From Pseudomonas laurylsulfatiphila (GTDB taxonomy: Bacteria > Pseudomonadota > Gammaproteobacteria > Pseudomonadales > Pseudomonadaceae): a stretch of DNA of 64,000 nucleotides. This document shows positions 17,258 through 26,075 of this stretch, in pieces. Made by a program: the position numbers and the translations under genes. Within the stretch, counting starts at the first letter, position 1; the number at the start of each line of letters is the position of its first letter. The notes under the pieces are model-generated. The model saw only the letters and a program-made list of their open reading frames with translations. It had not been told where the DNA came from and searched no databases. Location: positions 248,001 through 312,000 of the forward strand of contig NZ_NIRS01000007.1 of assembly GCF_002934665.1 (NCBI RefSeq), given 5' to 3'.

Positions 17258-18061
17258 TCAATGAACGATGGCGTTCGGCGGTAGGTGCCCCAGCCGTTCC
17301 GTGAGGCGAATCCGCTGGATGGGATCATCGCTGAGCAGCAGGGCATGCTCCAGGTCAAAACGCTCGGCGTTCGGGCAGTCCAGCCGTTGGTACAGGCTGG
17401 CCCGGGCCAGATAGTCGGCGGTACTGGCATTGCCCAGTTCCAGGACGCGCCCGGCGTCGATCAGGGCATTGATGAAGTCGTCGTGGGAGAGGTACAACTG
17501 GCGCAGGTTGCGCGACAGCCGTTGCAGCATCTGCACCGGCTCGGCGGTGACCAGATGGTCGGCGCTGAGCTTCATGTTCGGGCCATACTGGCGGTGCAAC
17601 AACTCTCGGCAATCGTTCGGATAAAGGCGACGGCCGCCGCAGGGGTCGAGCAAATGATCGGCGCCCGGCACCCGCAGCAGGAAATGCCCGGGAAAGTTGA
17701 CCCCGACCATGGGGATCTCCAGGCCCCTGGCCAACTCCAGCGCAATCAACCCCAGCGTCAAGGGTTGCCCTCGTCGGCGTTCCAGTACTTTGTCGAGCAA
17801 TGCCACTTGCGGGCGCAAGGGTGTGAAATCGTCCTGGGCAAAGCCCAGGTCGTTCATGCGCCGCAATAGCGGTTGGGCCAGTTCACTGACCGGCAGCATC
17901 GGCAAGCCACCGCTGACCCGTTGCTGCAATTCCTGGAAATCGGCCAGTACCGCTTGGGGGTTCACTTCACCGTCATGCTCGACCGCAATCCATAGCGCCG
18001 CCTCGAACAGCGCGGGCGGTGAACGTTGCAGGCAGGCGAAGAACGATTGGCGCGGGGTCAT
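17258..18061 (-). CDS. SirB1-family transglutaminase-like / TPR protein
   Basis: 267 residues from the ATG at 18059-18061. Transglutaminase-like core (about 75-150): VLERRRGQPLTLGLIALELARGLEIPMVGVNFPGHFLLRV, then DPCGGRRLYPNDC; C-terminal TPR-like helices (about 180-260). SirB1 proteins occur widely in proteobacteria, often without known activity; a papain-like Cys of true transglutaminases is not evident at the usual place. It converges with maiA across a REP element. Function unknown beyond the family. Confidence 0.88.
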   Translation of the reverse strand: MTPRQSFFACLQRSPPALFEAALWIAVEHDGEVNPQAVLADFQELQQRVSGGLPMLPVSELAQPLLRRMNDLGFAQDDFTPLRPQVALLDKVLERRRGQPLTLGLIALELARGLEIPMVGVNFPGHFLLRVPGADHLLDPCGGRRLYPNDCRELLHRQYGPNMKLSADHLVTAEPVQMLQRLSRNLRQLYLSHDDFINALIDAGRVLELGNASTADYLARASLYQRLDCPNAERFDLEHALLLSDDPIQRIRLTERLGHLPPNAIVH

Positions 18062-18244
18062 CAAAATCTCCGGGCAATGCCTCGTTTTAGTCCCCTCTCC
18101 GGCATTCGTCCAGTGCTGTACAAGCGCGAATTCCGGTTATTTCCGAAAACCTGCATCGCGGCCGCGCTTATTCCGGTGCGCTTCTGCAATTTTCGGGCGC
18201 AAGCCTATACTGGCGTCTACAAGAAGTGATTCGGGAGCCCTACG

Positions 18245-19264
18245 ATGTTCGCTCTCATGCAAAGCACTCGCCTTGAATCGCTGCATCTGAGCGTTGACCC
18301 GGTCACCGGGTTGAAGGCGGTCATTGCCATTCATAACAGCCGACTGGGGCCTGCCCTGGGTGGTTGTCGTTATCTTGCCTATCCCAGCGACGAGTCTGCG
18401 GTCGAGGATGCGGTGCGCCTGGCCCAAGGCATGAGTTACAAGGCGGCATTGGCCGGCCTGGCCCAGGGCGGCGGCGTGGCGGTGATCATTCGCCCCGTTC
18501 ATGTGGCCAACCGCGCCGCGCTGTTCGAAGCCTTCGGACGCTGTATCAATCAGCTGGACGGGCGCTACATCACGGCCATCGACAGCGGCACCTCAGTGGC
18601 GGACATGGATTGCATCGCCCAACAGACCCAACACGTCACCAGCACCACCTCGGCAGGTGACCCGGCGCCGCACGCGGCGATGGGCGTATTCACCGGCATT
18701 CGCGCCACTGCGATGGCGAGACTGGGCAGCGATAACCTCGAAGGCCTGCGCGTCGCCATTCAAGGCCTGGGCAACGTCGGTTATGCCCTGGCAGAACAGT
18801 TGCACGCCGCCGGGGCCGAACTACTGGTCAGCGATATCGATCACGGCAAGGTACAACTGGCGATGGAACAACTCGGGGCTCACCCCATTGCCAACGACGC
18901 ACTGCTCAGCACGCCTTGCGATATTCTTGCGCCATGCGGGTTGGGCGGGGTGCTGAACAGCCACAGCGTGACGCAATTGCGCTGCTCGGCAGTGGCCGGT
19001 TCGGCTAACAATCAGCTGACGCATCTGGATGTCGCCGACCAACTGGAACGTCGCGGCATCCTGTACGCACCGGATTACGTGATCAACGCTGGCGGGCTGA
19101 TCTATGTATCGCTCAAGCACCGTGGTGAAGAACTGTCGACCATCACCGCACACCTGTCGAAAATCAGCTCGCGCCTGACCGAGGTGTTTGCCCACGCCCA
19201 GGCGGAAAAACGTTCGCCGGCACGGGTGGCGGACGAGTTGGCGGAAAAGGTGCTGTATCGATAA
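18245..19264 (+). CDS. Leucine/valine dehydrogenase family protein with altered catalytic lysine
   Basis: 339 residues, the usual length for leucine dehydrogenase (Glu/Leu/Phe/Val DH family). Substrate-carboxylate lysine is present (GMSYK66AALAGL), the catalytic Asp is present (TAID113SGTS), and the NAD-binding fold is intact (VAIQGLGNVGYALAEQL, about 176-192; CDILAPCGLGG; AGSANNQL). The glycine-rich loop that should read GGxK reads GGGV78AVII: codon 18476-18478 is GTG where Lys (AAA/AAG) is expected, a change of two bases. If real, the normal oxidative deamination chemistry should be badly impaired. Monocistronic, with a REP element after it. Confidence 0.9.
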   Translation: MFALMQSTRLESLHLSVDPVTGLKAVIAIHNSRLGPALGGCRYLAYPSDESAVEDAVRLAQGMSYKAALAGLAQGGGVAVIIRPVHVANRAALFEAFGRCINQLDGRYITAIDSGTSVADMDCIAQQTQHVTSTTSAGDPAPHAAMGVFTGIRATAMARLGSDNLEGLRVAIQGLGNVGYALAEQLHAAGAELLVSDIDHGKVQLAMEQLGAHPIANDALLSTPCDILAPCGLGGVLNSHSVTQLRCSAVAGSANNQLTHLDVADQLERRGILYAPDYVINAGGLIYVSLKHRGEELSTITAHLSKISSRLTEVFAHAQAEKRSPARVADELAEKVLYR

Positions 19265-19271
19265 TAAGAGC

Positions 19272-19346
19272 AAAAGATCGCAGCCTTCGGCAGCTCCTAC
19301 AGGGATCGACGAGCACCTGTAGAGCTGCCGAAGGCTGCGATCTTTT
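19272..19346. repeat. REP-like perfect inverted repeat (AAAAGATCGCAGCC family)
   Basis: A 25 bp arm starting AAAAGATCGCAGCCTTCGGC at 19272 is matched perfectly by its reverse complement ending at 19346. The same arm family makes up the cluster at 28709-28987. Confidence 0.9.
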
Positions 19347-19360
19347 GATCTTCGGACATG

Positions 19361-19393
19361 AAAAAGGCCCTGACTCCATCGGACTCAGGGCCT
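19361..19393 (-). terminator. Terminator of yebG
   Basis: GGCCCTGA and TCAGGGCC form the stem; on the minus strand it is followed by TTTTTC, 19 bp beyond the yebG stop. Confidence 0.85.
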
Positions 19394-19411
19394 ATTCAAT
19401 TCGGTTGTCGC

Positions 19412-19768
19412 CTATTTTGCTGTTTTCGCAGCCTTGGCTGGCTTGGCGGGGGCAACCGGCTCAGCGTTTGCCTCTTCCACAGGAGCGGCCACTGCAACCG
19501 GCGCGGCGACTTCAACAGGTGCCGCAAGCAGTTCGGACAGGGCGTCCGGCTGGCTCTTGAACGCCTTGGCGAACACATCGCGATTCTTCGCCATGTAGAT
19601 CCCGGCTTCTTCCACTTGCTGCTCGGTCAGGGACGGAACGGCTTTTTGCAACACTTCAGCCAGCAATTCGGCCAGTTCGAGCATTTTGTCATGACGGTCA
19701 GCTTCGGCTTTATCCATGAACAAGCGCTCCAGATCTCGGCTGCTGCGGTATACCACTTCGACGGCCAT
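19412..19768 (-). CDS. yebG: YebG-family SOS-induced protein
   Basis: 118 residues. The first 75 match the YebG family (MAVEVVYRSSRDLERLF, then DKMLELAELLAEVL, then EEAGIYMAKNRDVFAKAFK). The last 40 residues are a low-complexity Ala/Pro/Val/Lys tail (APVEVAAPVAVAAPVEE to PAKPAKAAKTAK), which varies among Pseudomonas homologues. YebG is a small DNA-damage-inducible protein of unclear function in E. coli. A perfect LexA box precedes the gene, so SOS control is conserved here. ATG is at 19766-19768. Confidence 0.93.
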   Translation of the reverse strand: MAVEVVYRSSRDLERLFMDKAEADRHDKMLELAELLAEVLQKAVPSLTEQQVEEAGIYMAKNRDVFAKAFKSQPDALSELLAAPVEVAAPVAVAAPVEEANAEPVAPAKPAKAAKTAK

Positions 19769-19811
19769 TCACCACCTCACATGCCTTCACATTGGTTGTC
19801 AGTTTCGACTA

Positions 19812-19827
19812 CTGTATCTATATACAG
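19812..19827. promoter_or_regulatory. LexA (SOS) box upstream of yebG
   Basis: CTGTATCTATATACAG is an exact CTGT-N8-ACAG palindrome, with the AT-rich centre of strong LexA sites, 44 bp before the yebG ATG. Confidence 0.93.
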
Positions 19828-20045
19828 CTAAAAGGATAAGCGAAACCCTGTCGTTTGGGTAGTGGCTTTTTAATGTAGACCGGTTTCGACATTTGTCAGG
19901 CGAGACGCTGCACAGGTGCGACCAAACGCCACGGCGCGCAATCCAGAGCAGCTCGCCATCATGGGCTGGCCTTTTTTCTGCATGCAGAAAAACCGTCACG
20001 TCCAACCCGCATCATCCGGTCGAGCCGACCTAAGGAAGCATCATC

Positions 20046-20546
20046 GTGAAAATCAACTGGGCCGAAAAACTGCGGCAGAGCGTGCATGAACTGGCCGAGT
20101 CCCTGGGCAATCTGTTCGTCGAGACCTTTCATTACCTGGCGCTGTTCGCCATCGGTGCGGTGACCGCGTGGGCAGCGGTGATGGAGTTTCTCGGGATGAT
20201 CGAAGAGGGGCACATCAAGATCGATGACATCCTGCTGCTGTTCATCTACCTGGAGTTGGGGGCGATGGTCGGGATTTACTTCAAGACCAACCACATGCCC
20301 GTGCGCTTCCTGATCTACGTGGCGATCACCGCGCTGACGCGGCTGCTGATTTCCAACGTTTCGCACCACAACCCGCCGGACCTGGGGATCATTTACCTGT
20401 GCGGCGGGATCTTGCTATTGGCATTTGCGATTCTGGTGGTGCGTTACGCTTCGTCGCAATTTCCCTCGGTGAAGATCGAAAACCCGCAACGCAAGACCGG
20501 CGCGGGTTCCAGTGAACATCCAGAGGTCGAGAAAGGCGAAATCTAG
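20046..20546 (+). CDS. psiE: PsiE-family inner-membrane protein
   Basis: 166 residues with a GTG start at 20046 preceded by AAGGAAGC. Four hydrophobic segments (about 27-50, 60-80, 85-105, 115-137) and the conserved FLGMIEEGHIKIDDILLLFIYLELGAMVGIYF match the PsiE (phosphate-starvation-inducible E) family; the N-terminal helix and hydrophilic tail (QRKTGAGSSEHPEVEKGEI) are cytoplasmic. The biochemical role is unknown. No convincing Pho box was found upstream. It overlaps the convergent DUF3509 gene by 4 bp. Confidence 0.93.
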   Translation: MKINWAEKLRQSVHELAESLGNLFVETFHYLALFAIGAVTAWAAVMEFLGMIEEGHIKIDDILLLFIYLELGAMVGIYFKTNHMPVRFLIYVAITALTRLLISNVSHHNPPDLGIIYLCGGILLLAFAILVVRYASSQFPSVKIENPQRKTGAGSSEHPEVEKGEI

Positions 20547-20860
20547 AGCCCGAGCGTGGGGCGCAGCCGCCCTTTGAGGGGAGGGGGCGGCAAGGCCGGT
20601 CCGCTGCCAGTGGTCATGGCTTCGAGGATGGCCACGGCGCTGTGGCCCTGTTCGATGGCAATGCCGAATTGAATGCTTTGAACCAGGCGCTTGAGGCGTT
20701 GGGGGTCATTGCGTTGTTCGGCGCTGATCATGCGTTTGGCCACTACGCGGCCACTGTTGGAAAGGGTCAGCATGATGCTGCCGTCCAGGCCCTGAATGCT
20801 CAGGTTGATCTGGTAATCCGCTGCAAAGGCATCGGTAATGAGCTGGAAAGGGTTGTCCAT
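20543..20860 (-). CDS. DUF3509 domain protein
   Basis: 105 residues, one DUF3509 domain (about 1-80; MDNPFQLITDAFAADYQINLSIQ, VAKRMISAEQRNDPQRL). The family is essentially restricted to Pseudomonas and has no assigned activity. The proline-rich C-terminal end (GPALPPPPLKGRLRP) is unlike the rest. Small, soluble, no signal peptide. The gene converges on psiE with a 4 bp overlap. Confidence 0.85.
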   Translation of the reverse strand: MDNPFQLITDAFAADYQINLSIQGLDGSIMLTLSNSGRVVAKRMISAEQRNDPQRLKRLVQSIQFGIAIEQGHSAVAILEAMTTGSGPALPPPPLKGRLRPTLGL

Positions 20861-21011
20861 GATGCGTCACCGCCTGATTGAACGTGCAGTTGTTGACCGG
20901 CCGTGATCAGGTTGGTTCGCAACGCCAGACCACCGGCCATCTCGCCATCATTGTTCCAGCAGGGAAGTAGCAAGGCCCATGCCGGAAAAATCGTCGGACA
21001 AAAAACACGTT

Positions 21012-21113
21012 CTGTAGGAGCGAGCCTGCTCGCGATGGTCGTCAACGATAACGCGTCAAACCAGATGGCTTGCGGCGCCTGAGGGTTTTTCGCGAGCAAG
21101 CTCGCTCCTACAG
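21012..21113. repeat. REP/BIME inverted repeat (GTCAACGATAACGCGT subfamily)
   Basis: CTGTAGGAGCGAGCCTGCTC and GAGCAAGCTCGCTCCTACAG form the outer arms; the interior holds GATGGTCGTCAACGATAACG as in the elements at 5.6 and 60.5 kb. Confidence 0.85.
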
Positions 21114-21170
21114 GGGGCCGCGTTTTCTGCACGTTTCAGGGCAATAACGGCGGGCGTGCAACCAAAACGG

Positions 21171-22547
21171 TCAGCACTCCACCCAGTTCACCGCCAGACC
21201 GCCCCGTGACGTCTCTTTGTATTTGTCGTGCATGTCGGCTCCGGTATCGCGCATGGTGCGGATCACCCGGTCCAAGGAAATGAAGTGCTTGCCATCACCG
21301 CGCAGGGCCATTTGCGTGGCGTTGATGGCTTTCACGGCGGCGATTGCGTTGCGTTCGATGCACGGCACTTGCACCAGTCCGCCCACCGGGTCGCAAGTGA
21401 GGCCGAGATTGTGTTCCAGGCCGATTTCAGCGGCGTTTTCCAACTGTTCCGGGCTGGCCCCCAGCACCTCTGCCAGGCCTGCGGCGGCCATGGCGCAGGC
21501 AGAGCCGACTTCGCCCTGGCAGCCGACTTCGGCCCCCGAGATCGATGCGTTTTTCTTGCACAGGATGCCAACAGCGGCTGCACCCAGGAAGAACGCGACC
21601 ACGTCGTCGTCAGACGCATCGGCATTGAATTTCATGTAGTAGTGCAGCACCGCCGGGATGATGCCCGCTGCGCCGTTGGTCGGGGCCGTGACCATGCGCC
21701 CGCCTGCCGCATTTTCTTCGTTCACGGCCAGGGCGTACAGGTTGACCCATTCCATCGCTGACAAGGTGGAGGTGATGACATTCGGCTTGCCGATTTCCTG
21801 CAGGCTGCGATGCAGTTTCGCCGCTCGGCGTGGAACATTCAGGCCGCCGGGCAGGATGCCTTCGTGACGCAAGCCCTGCTCGACGCATTCGCGCATCACC
21901 GACCAGATATGCAACAGGCCCTGGCGAATCTCGGCATCCCCACGCCATGCCCGTTCGTTGGCCATCATCAGTTCACTGACCCGCATCCCGTGCTCGTTGC
22001 ACAGCCTAAGCAATTCGGCAGCGCTGGAGAAATCGTAAGGCAGCACCACATCGCCGGCCGGTGCGATCCCGGACTCGGCTTCGGCCGCTTCGATGATGAA
22101 GCCGCCGCCCACCGAGTAATAGGTTTGCTCGAACAACTCGCCGGTTTCACTGAAAGCCGTCAGGGACATGGCATTGGGATGGTAGGGCAGGCTCTCGTCA
22201 AGCAGCAGGAGATCGCGTTGCCAGTCGAAGGCAATGTCCGCAACGCCTGCCAGACGCAATTTGCCGGTTTCGCGCAGGGTGTGAATGCGACTGTCGATGG
22301 TGGTGGGGTCGATGCTGTCGGGCCATTCTCCCATCAAGCCCATGACGCAGGCGCGGTCCGTCGCGTGACCGACGCCGGTCGCCGACAGAGAGCCGTAAAG
22401 GCGAATCTCCACGCGTCGCACGTCCGTCAGAAAACCCTGTTCGAGCAGTTGTTGAGCGAAGGTCGCGGCGGCGCGCATCGGACCGACGGTATGGGAACTG
22501 GACGGTCCGATGCCAACTTTGAAGAGATCGAAAACACTGATAGCCAT
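21171..22547 (-). CDS. sdaA: L-serine ammonia-lyase (serine dehydratase, iron-sulfur type)
   Basis: 458 residues from the ATG at 22545-22547 (MAISVFDLFKVGIGPSSSHT); an 18-residue upstream extension was not used. N-terminal beta domain with GIGPSSSHTVGPMRAA, C-terminal alpha domain with [4Fe-4S]-ligand cysteines in ILCKKNASISGAEVGCQGEV and LTCDPVGGLVQVPC. The enzyme deaminates L-serine to pyruvate. The LysR-type regulator is divergent (135 bp between starts), suggesting it controls this gene. sdaA and sdaB cannot be told apart by sequence alone. Confidence 0.96.
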   Translation of the reverse strand: MAISVFDLFKVGIGPSSSHTVGPMRAAATFAQQLLEQGFLTDVRRVEIRLYGSLSATGVGHATDRACVMGLMGEWPDSIDPTTIDSRIHTLRETGKLRLAGVADIAFDWQRDLLLLDESLPYHPNAMSLTAFSETGELFEQTYYSVGGGFIIEAAEAESGIAPAGDVVLPYDFSSAAELLRLCNEHGMRVSELMMANERAWRGDAEIRQGLLHIWSVMRECVEQGLRHEGILPGGLNVPRRAAKLHRSLQEIGKPNVITSTLSAMEWVNLYALAVNEENAAGGRMVTAPTNGAAGIIPAVLHYYMKFNADASDDDVVAFFLGAAAVGILCKKNASISGAEVGCQGEVGSACAMAAAGLAEVLGASPEQLENAAEIGLEHNLGLTCDPVGGLVQVPCIERNAIAAVKAINATQMALRGDGKHFISLDRVIRTMRDTGADMHDKYKETSRGGLAVNWVEC

Positions 22548-22682
22548 GCTAAAGCCTGTACAAGCAATGGAAGGGGAATCGCCGCCATTTTTGTAGGACA
22601 AGCGCTATGTCGGCGATACTGCCCGCCAAGGTCCTACGTGACCAACGAAATTTCCTAAGACATCCTTTAGCAGGACTAAACG

Positions 22683-23630
22683 ATGAGCCGTCAATTACAT
22701 GCCCAGACCTATGTCTGGCTGAACGTGTTTGCCTGTGCCGCGCGGCACCTGTCGTTCACCCGTTGCGCCGAAGAACTGCACATCACACCAGGGGCGGTCA
22801 GCCAGCAGATCCGCCAGCTGGAAGAGCGCCTGGGCTTTCGCCTGTTTCACCGCCGCGCCCGTGGCGTGGAGCTGAGCGCCGAGGGCCAGCGCCTGGCCAT
22901 TACCGTCAACGAGGCCTTTGGCAGCATCGACGCGGAATTGCGCCGACTGGATGCGGGCATGATCAGCGGGATTCTGCGGGTGCGTTCGATTCCGTCGTTC
23001 CTGAGCAAATGGCTGACGCCGCGCCTGCCGCGCTTGCAGCAGCGCTTTCCGGACATCCAGTTGCGCCTGGTGGCCGAGGACAGCAGCGTGCCGTTGCATG
23101 AGGGCGACTTCGATCTGGCGATCGACCTGAACGACGGCAGCTACCCGGGCCTGTTATCCACAGCCTTGCTCGATGAACAGATTTTTCCGGTGTGTGCGCC
23201 GAGCCTGTTGCGTGGGCGTCCGCCGCTGCACGGTCCGGCAGACCTGATGCACTTTCCGTTGTTGCACGACATCACCGCCTGGCGCGGCAGCTACGAATAT
23301 GCGGAATGGGAGTTTTACCTCAACGCCATCGGCTTCGAAGGGGCAGATGTGCGACGCGGGCATACCTTCAATCGCAATCACCTGACCATCGAAGCGGCCA
23401 TTGCCGGGATGGGCGTGGCAATTGCCCGACGAACCTTGCTCAATTATGAGCTGGAGCGTGGAGCGTTGATCGTGCCGTTTGGTCTGGCGGTGCCGAACCA
23501 CAAGCGCTACATGCTGCTTTACGCACCAGGGGCTTTGAGCCATCCGGGTGTGCGCGCGGTGCACGATTGGTTGGTGGAGGAAGCGGGGGTTTTTCGCAGC
23601 CTGCACCCGTTGGGGGAGCAGCAAATGTGA
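22683..23630 (+). CDS. LysR-family transcriptional regulator (GcvA-like)
   Basis: 315 residues. N-terminal helix-turn-helix (about 12-70; AARHLSFTRCAEELHITPGAVSQQIRQLEERLG) and a LysR substrate-binding domain (about 100-300), with the LNVFACAARHLSFTRCAEELHITPGAVS pattern of the GcvA/DsdC subgroup. It is divergent from the serine dehydratase gene and is the obvious candidate to regulate it; the ligand is likely an amino acid but not shown. The following 200 bp carry a weak CCGG...CCGG T-rich stretch near 23690-23706 that might end transcription. Confidence 0.92.
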   Translation: MSRQLHAQTYVWLNVFACAARHLSFTRCAEELHITPGAVSQQIRQLEERLGFRLFHRRARGVELSAEGQRLAITVNEAFGSIDAELRRLDAGMISGILRVRSIPSFLSKWLTPRLPRLQQRFPDIQLRLVAEDSSVPLHEGDFDLAIDLNDGSYPGLLSTALLDEQIFPVCAPSLLRGRPPLHGPADLMHFPLLHDITAWRGSYEYAEWEFYLNAIGFEGADVRRGHTFNRNHLTIEAAIAGMGVAIARRTLLNYELERGALIVPFGLAVPNHKRYMLLYAPGALSHPGVRAVHDWLVEEAGVFRSLHPLGEQQM

Positions 23631-23844
23631 GCAATTGTTACGTAAGAGCAGGGCGACCCAACTCCCGACCTTACCAGCGCTTTTACCGGTTGTCCGGCTT
23701 TTTTTGCGATTGAAAATTTATCTTTTTTAGGGGGTTGAATTGTTCAGCGTACAGACCGATTGTGTAACCAAGAGGTCACGGTGATGACGCCCAAGGGCTT
23801 AGCTGACCGGCCTCTCGCGAGCTAGCTGAAATAAGGGATGAACT

Positions 23845-24252
23845 ATGCAAATCCAAGTCAATAGCGATAACCATATTCAAGGCAGTAAACGACTGGAGGA
23901 GTGGGTACGTACGACCATTGAGAGCACGCTCGAACGCTACGAAGAGGACCTGACACGCGTCGAGGTTCACCTGCGGGATGAGAACGGCGACAAGCCGGGT
24001 CCCCACGACATGCGCTGCCAGCTGGAGGCGCGGCCAAAAGGCCATCAACCGGTTTCCGTCACCCATAAAGCCTCCACCATGGAGCAGGCGATCGACGGAG
24101 CAGCCACCAAACTTGAACATGCGCTGGAGCATATGTTCGGCAAATTACGCGGCAAACGAGCGAATGTGGTGCCCATCGAGAGTGGCGCCCATGCCGACCA
24201 GCTGCTGGAAGAAGAGTTTCTGGAAAACGAACAGGCGGCGCTTAACGGCTGA
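23845..24252 (+). CDS. HPF/RaiA-family ribosome hibernation factor-like protein
   Basis: 135 residues. Beta-alpha-beta ribosome-binding fold: MQIQVNSDNHIQG, a helix LEEWVRTTIESTLERYEEDLTRVEVHLRDENG, and MRCQLEARPKGHQPVSVTHKASTMEQAIDGAATKLEHALEHMFG. The last 35 residues are acidic and do not belong to the common fold. Such proteins bind in the mRNA channel of idle ribosomes; this is a stand-alone, second-copy type compared with the hpf gene normally beside rpoN. It may instead be a divergent paralogue with no ribosome role. Strong terminator directly after. Confidence 0.85.
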   Translation: MQIQVNSDNHIQGSKRLEEWVRTTIESTLERYEEDLTRVEVHLRDENGDKPGPHDMRCQLEARPKGHQPVSVTHKASTMEQAIDGAATKLEHALEHMFGKLRGKRANVVPIESGAHADQLLEEEFLENEQAALNG

Positions 24253-24280
24253 CACCTGATTCACTTTTTACCTTCCCATG

Positions 24281-24316
24281 AGAACGGGCCTGCATTGCAG
24301 GCCCGTTTTTGTTTAG
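24281..24316 (+). terminator. Rho-independent terminator after the HPF-like gene
   Basis: ACGGGCCTGC-ATT-GCAGGCCCGT followed by TTTTTGTTT; near-perfect stem. Confidence 0.95.
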
Positions 24317-24418
24317 GTGGCTTTTGGAGCCAGGGTCATTGGCATGGGTTGTCGGACAGCCAGGTTTGCGATGAGCCAATGCGCGAGATGGAGGGCAGCA
24401 CCCGATCTTTTTGCATAT

Positions 24419-24437
24419 GAGAATATTTATCATTAAT
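24419..24437. promoter_or_regulatory. Fur box upstream of the ECF sigma gene
   Basis: GAGAATATTTATCATTAAT matches the 19 bp Fur consensus at about 13 positions by eye, 67 bp before the sigma-factor start. This is where iron control of a FecI-type regulon is expected. Confidence 0.75.
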
Positions 24438-24503
24438 ATTGCGGCCTTGCCGGTCCCCTGACGCTGTCGTGGCCTCCCCGGTTTTCAGGTCGAAACATGA
24501 ACG

Positions 24504-25076
24504 ATGATGACTCTCCCACCCGACCCCCACGATATCGAGCGTGATCAACAGCGCGGCGACCGTGCACATTTTCTCCAGGTGTTTCTCTCCCAGCGTTCGC
24601 AAATGGAAGCGCTGGTGAGTCGGCGTGTCGGTTGCAGGGCGACGGCGGCGGACCTGGTTCAGGACTTGTTCCTGCGGTTCTGGCGGCGGCCGCTGGTGCA
24701 AGTCGAGGAACTCAGTACCTATCTGTTGCGCTGCGCCGGCAATATCGCCATCGATCATTTGCGCAGTGAAGGTACGCGGGTCCGGGCCAGTGAAGGCATG
24801 CTGGTGGAAGCGCCGGACAGCCATGGCAGCGGACCGCAAGCGGCGCTGGAGGCGGGCAACGATCTGCTTCACGTCGAAGCCGCATTGCGCGCATTACCGC
24901 AGCGCACGCGGCAAATCTTTCTGCTCAATCGCATTCACGGCCGTAAATACGCCGAGATCGCCAAGGCCATGGGCTTGTCCCAAAGTGCCGTGGAAAAACA
25001 TATGATGCGCGCCCTCGAAGCCTGCAAGGCCAGCCTTCGGGAACCCGAACCGCGTACGCCAGGGAAAGCACCGTGA
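24504..25076 (+). CDS. FecI-like ECF (iron-starvation) sigma factor
   Basis: 190 residues. Sigma region 2 (about 25-95: FLSQRSQMEALVSRRVGCRATAADLVQDLFLRFWRRP) and region 4 with the helix-turn-helix (about 130-180: ALPQRTRQIFLLNRIHGRKYAEIAKAMGLSQSAVEKHMMRALEAC). This is the FecI/PvdS-type group that controls TonB-dependent receptors. Adjacent ATGs at 24504 and 24507 are both possible starts. The stop overlaps the GTG of the fecR gene, so both are coupled, and a Fur box precedes the gene. The receptor it should activate lies two genes downstream. Confidence 0.93.
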   Translation: MMTLPPDPHDIERDQQRGDRAHFLQVFLSQRSQMEALVSRRVGCRATAADLVQDLFLRFWRRPLVQVEELSTYLLRCAGNIAIDHLRSEGTRVRASEGMLVEAPDSHGSGPQAALEAGNDLLHVEAALRALPQRTRQIFLLNRIHGRKYAEIAKAMGLSQSAVEKHMMRALEACKASLREPEPRTPGKAP

Positions 25077-26062
25077 ACCACTTCGAACGCGTCACCCCGA
25101 CGCCCGCTCAGGAACAGGCAGCGCTGGCCTGGCTGAGTCTGTTGCATGACCAGCCCAGCAGTGCTGATCAGGCGACGTTCAGTCATTGGTTGCAGGCCGA
25201 TCCCGCCCATGCCGAGGCCTATGCCCGGGCGCAGGTCTTGTGGGAGCTGAGCGAAGGACCGGCGCGCACGCTCGCCGATGAAGATGCCCTGGCCTTGCAC
25301 AGCTATCTCAACGCCATGGACAAGTCTCGACGCCGCACGGTCGGGCGCTGGTCCGGTGCGCTGGCGATGGCGGCGTGTCTGTTGTTGATGGTCAGTCTCG
25401 GTACAGGCTGGCAGCCCTCGCGCTGGATCGATGACCTGGGCGCGGACTTCGTCTCGGCACCGGGGGAAATCCGCACCGTCACTCTGGCCGATCAGTCGCA
25501 GGTGACGCTGGATGCCGACAGTGCCATCGCCGTGGATTTCAGTCGCGGCGAGCGGCATGTGCAACTGCGTCGCGGCGCCGGGTTTTTCAGCGTTACACAC
25601 ACCGGTGAGCCGTTTGTGGTGGACGCCGAGAAAGGCCAGGCGCGAGTCCTGGGCACGCAGTTCGAAGTCCGTTTGCAGCCCCACGGTGCACAGGTCACGG
25701 TGCTGTCCGGGCGAGTCGGGGTGCTGGCGGATCAGGACGCCGAACAGCAAATCCTCACCGCCGGCCAGCAAGTCGCCTACGGCGAAGGCTCGGCACAAAT
25801 GCTCCACGCAGTGGACAGCGAGGCGCAGTTGGCCTGGCGCCAGGGCTGGCTCAATTACTACAAATCGACGCTGGCCGATGTGGTGCGGGATCTGGGGCGC
25901 TATTACCCGGGACGTATCGTAATACTCAATAGTGAACTGGCGGCACGCCGGGTCAGTGGCAGCTTCCCGAGCAGGAACCCGCAGGCGGTGTTGAGTTCTT
26001 TGCAGGGGGTGTTGGGGTTTGAGCAGCATCAGGTGTTGGGGCATCTGATTATTTTGCGCTGA
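25073..26062 (+). CDS. FecR-family anti-sigma / sigma regulator
   Basis: 329 residues, GTG start overlapping the sigma gene by 4 bp. N-terminal cytoplasmic FecR_N (about 13-60: AALAWLSLLHDQPSSADQATFSHWLQADPAHAEAYARAQ), one transmembrane segment (about 94-112), periplasmic FecR domain (about 125-220: FVSAPGEIRTVTLADQSQVTLDADSAIAV) and a C-terminal STN-like part (about 260-329). The protein transmits occupancy of the receptor through the inner membrane to the sigma factor. It is followed by a REP element and then the receptor. Confidence 0.93.
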   Translation: MNHFERVTPTPAQEQAALAWLSLLHDQPSSADQATFSHWLQADPAHAEAYARAQVLWELSEGPARTLADEDALALHSYLNAMDKSRRRTVGRWSGALAMAACLLLMVSLGTGWQPSRWIDDLGADFVSAPGEIRTVTLADQSQVTLDADSAIAVDFSRGERHVQLRRGAGFFSVTHTGEPFVVDAEKGQARVLGTQFEVRLQPHGAQVTVLSGRVGVLADQDAEQQILTAGQQVAYGEGSAQMLHAVDSEAQLAWRQGWLNYYKSTLADVVRDLGRYYPGRIVILNSELAARRVSGSFPSRNPQAVLSSLQGVLGFEQHQVLGHLIILR

Positions 26063-26075
26063 AGCTGCTGACCAT

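Noticed and set aside
19940..19980. Terminator-like GCCATCATGGGC plus T run, suggesting a small RNA before psiE
   Set aside because: Stem is only 4 to 5 bp and no structured upstream sequence accompanies it.
19799..20005. Short minus-strand frame upstream of yebG
   Set aside because: It covers the LexA box and promoter of yebG and has no ribosome site.
19831..20045. Pho box upstream of psiE
   Set aside because: No pair of CTGTCAT-like repeats with the right period; TTGTCAGG at 19895 is too weak.
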